A stretch of 7,543 bases of DNA from assembly GCA_003484265.1 (NCBI GenBank), contig DNDO01000070.1:4736-12278 (forward strand). Reading direction: 5' to 3'. The position numbers were made by a program, and so were the translations under genes. The notes under the pieces were generated by a model, which had not been told where the DNA came from, did not search any database, and was given only the letters and a program-made list of their open reading frames with translations. This document shows, in pieces, positions 5,217-7,543 of this stretch. Each line of letters begins with the position of its first letter. Position 1 is the stretch's first letter. Source of the DNA: Anaerolineae bacterium (GTDB taxonomy: Bacteria; Chloroflexota; Anaerolineae; Anaerolineales; Villigracilaceae).

Positions 5217-7543
5217 TTATCCCGTCTTGCTAAAGGTTTTGATGATGAGATCGAACACCGCCGACTCAGCCGCTTTGTCGAATTCGGGGGGCGGCGTGGG
5301 GAAATTCCCGGGGTTGTGCGAGTGCAAAACAAAAGACAGGCTGATGCAGTTGTTGTTCGATACGGTGGAGTAAGCAACGTAATCGTAGCGGTTGCCTGCG
5401 CCTGCGCTATCGCCTGATTCTTTGAGGAATTGAATACCATTGATAGTAACATTTTCGCTCGTTAGAGGCTGCCCACCGATATCGGGAGATTTGCACGCAG
5501 CGGCATTCTCGACCACTGTGATGAGAACATACTTTTCAGAGAGATTAGTGCCGCTTGTGATGGGAAGGTTGATACGCGCGCTCGTATCACTTGCCGTTAC
5601 AAGGGTCGATTCCTTCGGGTAGTTGACCGAAAACCCATATTTGGCGTTCTGTAGTTTTTCAAATCCGCTCGCGGGGTCGGGAGTGGCTGATATTGAGGAG
5701 CCGCCTGCGGGGCGGAAGATGCGCGGACCCACCCAAAGGGCGCGGTCGCCGGAGGGCGATCCTACTGCAAGAGCAGTCAGGATAAATTTCACATCCTTAC
5801 CTGCCAGCGGAGTCAGGTCGACATCCACATTGAAGAATTGCGGCGGTGTATCGACACGTTCAAGGAACGGACCCCAGAATGTTTTGATCGGGTCTGTGCC
5901 GGTCTGATAATCGAGACGGAAGACAACATAACAATTCGCTGCGCCAAACTCACAATTGATCGTGGATTGGAAGCGGTCGCCGCTTTGCACCTTGAAAGCC
6001 GGATAGATGCCTTGAATGTATCCGTCCTGCACATTCTGCGGGAAGGTGATGAGGCCGGGTCTTGTGTCGGTTGTGCCGGTCTCAAGTTTTGGATTCGCCA
6101 CCTTCAATACAAATCCTTTTGCATCGCCGTCTGTGCCGGGGCATGGGAGCGCAGCGGCTCCTGACCCGCTATGCCATGACGCCGCGCAGGCGTTTGCGGC
6201 AAAGTCGTATGCTGTGTTCGCCAATGGTGTGGCGGTGGCAGGAGGTGTTGCGGTGGATCCGCTACCCTGTGTAGCGGTGGCAGTGGGAGCGCCAGGTGTC
6301 ACGGTTGGTCCGCCGGTTACTTTGATATCGACCCACCAGGGTTTATTGGCTTGCGCGCCGATGCCGAACAATGCGCCGTTCGCATTCTTGAACATCCAAT
6401 ATCCGCGGTAGGAGCCGGAGGCTGTCGGCGCTGTCATGTTGATGGAAATGTCAACCGTTTCACCAACCGCCACATTCTTGGGGAAGTTGGCAGAGGAGGC
6501 TGCGCCCATCTTTTCGCCGCTGAAATATACGAGTTGATAGGACGTGCTCCACGCACATGAGCCGACGTTCTTCAAGCGCCATGTCTTTGTGAACTGAGCG
6601 CCCGGTTGAACGACTGTACCATCCGGGAAGTTTACATCTGCCACGAATTGAACCTTGTCACATGATGATGGCGGGACGGTTTGTGTAACCGGAGGAGGCG
6701 TCTTGCTTGGTGTAACCGTCGGTCCACCTGGTGTCACTGTAGGCGGAGGGGGTACGATGCCCTTACGTGTGATGACCGGGTTTCCCCATAAAGCGCGGTC
6801 ACCGGCAGGTGAACCATACGCGGAAATATATAGAATGAATTTGACATCCTGCCCGGATAACGGTGCGAGGTTGATATTGGCGTTATAGGTCAGTCCTTCG
6901 AATCTTTCGCGGAAGGTCCAGAATGTTTTGATCGTGTTGCCGACCTTATAGTCGAGGCGGTATGCTACATAACAAGTGGTTGCGCCGGATTCGCAACCGA
7001 CGGTGGTTTGGAAAGAATCGCCGGGGTCAACCTTATACGTTGGGTACTCGGCTTGAATGAATCCATTGGTGATATTTTGTGGAACGAAGAGCAAGCCCGG
7101 CTTGGAAAGTTCAACGCCGCTCTCGAATTTAGGCTTATCTTTGGTAAGGGCAAATCCCTTGGCATCCCCTTCCTTGCCCGGGAACGAGAGTCCGCCCGCG
7201 CCGCTGGACCAAGTCGCATCTTTTGCGCTTACGGTGAAGTCGAAAACGACACTTCCGCCGGGAGCTGAACTTGTCACATTGATCTCGACCCACCAGGCTT
7301 TATTTGCCAGAGCGCCAATTCCGAAGATCGCGCCTTGCGCGCTTTTCAATTTCCAATAACCAATATAATGACCGGCGGCGGTGGGAGCAGTCATATCCAC
7401 ACTGATATCAACGGTACTGCCTGGCGCCACTGTGGATGGCAATTTCACAGATGCGGGGGCGCCCATCTGCGCGCCACTGTCAAAGATCATCGTAATATCT
7501 GAACTGTTCCAGGCGCAGGCGCCGATGTTCCTCAATCGCCATT
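5217..7543 (-). CDS. Modular secreted protein with two NBR1-type Ig and beta-sandwich modules (5' end outside window)
   Basis: The frame is open to the right edge, giving about 774 visible residues; a TTG at 7535 falls inside an Ig domain (WRLRNIGACAW) and is not a start. Residue 1 below is that TTG codon. Ig domain 1 runs to residue 88. A domain of about 165 residues with beta-rich character follows (97-260). A Pro/Thr linker (261-292) leads to Ig domain 2 (294-407, with FVADVNFPDGTVVQPG, KNVGSCAW, GYWMFKNANG and ANKPWWVDI). A second linker (408-441) and second beta domain (443-608, LPCPG, DGYIQGIYPAFKV, GDRALWVGPRI) follow. The C-terminal domain (624-772) starts KYGFSVNYPKE, a pattern seen in PsbP-like and similar lipoprotein domains, and has Cys681 and Cys730. 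Ig domains of this type (N_BRCA1_IG) are common in Anaerolineae envelope proteins. No catalytic motif is recognised; a binding or adhesive role outside the membrane is an inference. Confidence 0.88.
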   Translation of the reverse strand, partial: WRLRNIGACAWNSSDITMIFDSGAQMGAPASVKLPSTVAPGSTVDISVDMTAPTAAGHYIGYWKLKSAQGAIFGIGALANKAWWVEINVTSSAPGGSVVFDFTVSAKDATWSSGAGGLSFPGKEGDAKGFALTKDKPKFESGVELSKPGLLFVPQNITNGFIQAEYPTYKVDPGDSFQTTVGCESGATTCYVAYRLDYKVGNTIKTFWTFRERFEGLTYNANINLAPLSGQDVKFILYISAYGSPAGDRALWGNPVITRKGIVPPPPTVTPGGPTVTPSKTPPPVTQTVPPSSCDKVQFVADVNFPDGTVVQPGAQFTKTWRLKNVGSCAWSTSYQLVYFSGEKMGAASSANFPKNVAVGETVDISINMTAPTASGSYRGYWMFKNANGALFGIGAQANKPWWVDIKVTGGPTVTPGAPTATATQGSGSTATPPATATPLANTAYDFAANACAASWHSGSGAAALPCPGTDGDAKGFVLKVANPKLETGTTDTRPGLITFPQNVQDGYIQGIYPAFKVQSGDRFQSTINCEFGAANCYVVFRLDYQTGTDPIKTFWGPFLERVDTPPQFFNVDVDLTPLAGKDVKFILTALAVGSPSGDRALWVGPRIFRPAGGSSISATPDPASGFEKLQNAKYGFSVNYPKESTLVTASDTSARINLPITSGTNLSEKYVLITVVENAAACKSPDIGGQPLTSENVTINGIQFLKESGDSAGAGNRYDYVAYSTVSNNNCISLSFVLHSHNPGNFPTPPPEFDKAAESAVFDLIIKTFSKTG
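5712..6656 (-). repeat. Module copy 2 (Ig domain plus beta domain) in the modular secreted protein
   Basis: This stretch encodes Ig domain 2 (6315-6656), a Thr/Pro/Ala linker and beta domain 2 (5712-6209). It aligns with copy 1 at an offset of 957 bases (319 codons): WWVDIKV against WWVEINV, INCEFGAANCYV against VGCESGATTCYV, and GSPSGDRALW against GSPAGDRALW. Beta domain 2 has an extra Cys pair (450 and 465) that copy 1 lacks. Confidence 0.85.
6756..7543 (-). repeat. Module copy 1 (Ig domain plus beta domain), cut by the window edge
   Basis: This stretch encodes most of Ig domain 1 (7272-7543) and beta domain 1 (6756-7247). Protein similarity to copy 2 is clear along its length, but the DNA has diverged well beyond recent duplication. 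Positions equal to Cys450 and Cys465 of copy 2 are Lys105 and Phe118 here; the second pair (Cys181 and Cys188) is kept. Confidence 0.85.

Noticed and set aside
5712..7543. Recent gene duplication or recombination hot spot in the modular protein
   Set aside because: The two modules match clearly at protein level but only in scattered short stretches at DNA level, so the duplication is old.
1..7543. CRISPR arrays, tRNA or rRNA genes, insertion sequences, phage or defence genes
   Set aside because: No spaced direct repeats, RNA-gene folds, transposase motifs or terminal repeats were seen on either strand.

Overview
The window looks like chromosomal DNA from a member of the Chloroflexota, most likely class Anaerolineae. 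This is inferred from protein architecture alone. The evidence is NBR1-type Ig domains joined by Pro/Thr-rich linkers, a beta-helix C-terminal motif (DQRGVIRPQG..CDLGAYEY) followed by a bacterial Ig-like domain and a sortase domain, and moderate GC content. No rRNA, tRNA, CRISPR array, transposase or phage gene is visible. There is no gene-free stretch over 300 bases.

Layout on the + strand: bases 1-1049 hold the 3' end of a large secreted protein. It runs from a beta-helix end motif through an Ig-like domain and an LPDTG motif to a C-terminal sortase domain. A strong terminator (1063-1108) follows, then a Gfo/Idh/MocA-family NAD(P)-dependent oxidoreductase (1138-2166) with a second, related hairpin behind it (2177-2212).

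Layout on the - strand, read right to left: the C-terminal part of a modular secreted protein (7543-5217) has two copies of an Ig plus beta-sandwich module and a separate C-terminal domain. A hairpin (5197-5167) separates it from an OmpR/PhoB-type response regulator (5150-4431) and a compact membrane histidine kinase (4429-3455), which lie 1 nt apart. After a 100-bp gap with palindromic TGTTACA elements comes an ECF-type sigma factor (3354-2734), possibly on a leaderless mRNA, with its own terminator. Last is a small two-helix membrane protein (2630-2220) convergent with the oxidoreductase.

The right half thus joins a cell-envelope protein to three regulators (response regulator, kinase, sigma factor) in one orientation, which suggests envelope-related signalling. 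That link is inferred from position only. The most notable items are the LPxTG motif and sortase in one chain, the operator-like palindromes before the sigma gene, the paired hairpins with a compensatory base change around the oxidoreductase, and the two modules that differ by a cysteine pair. No wholly new system can be claimed from this window.
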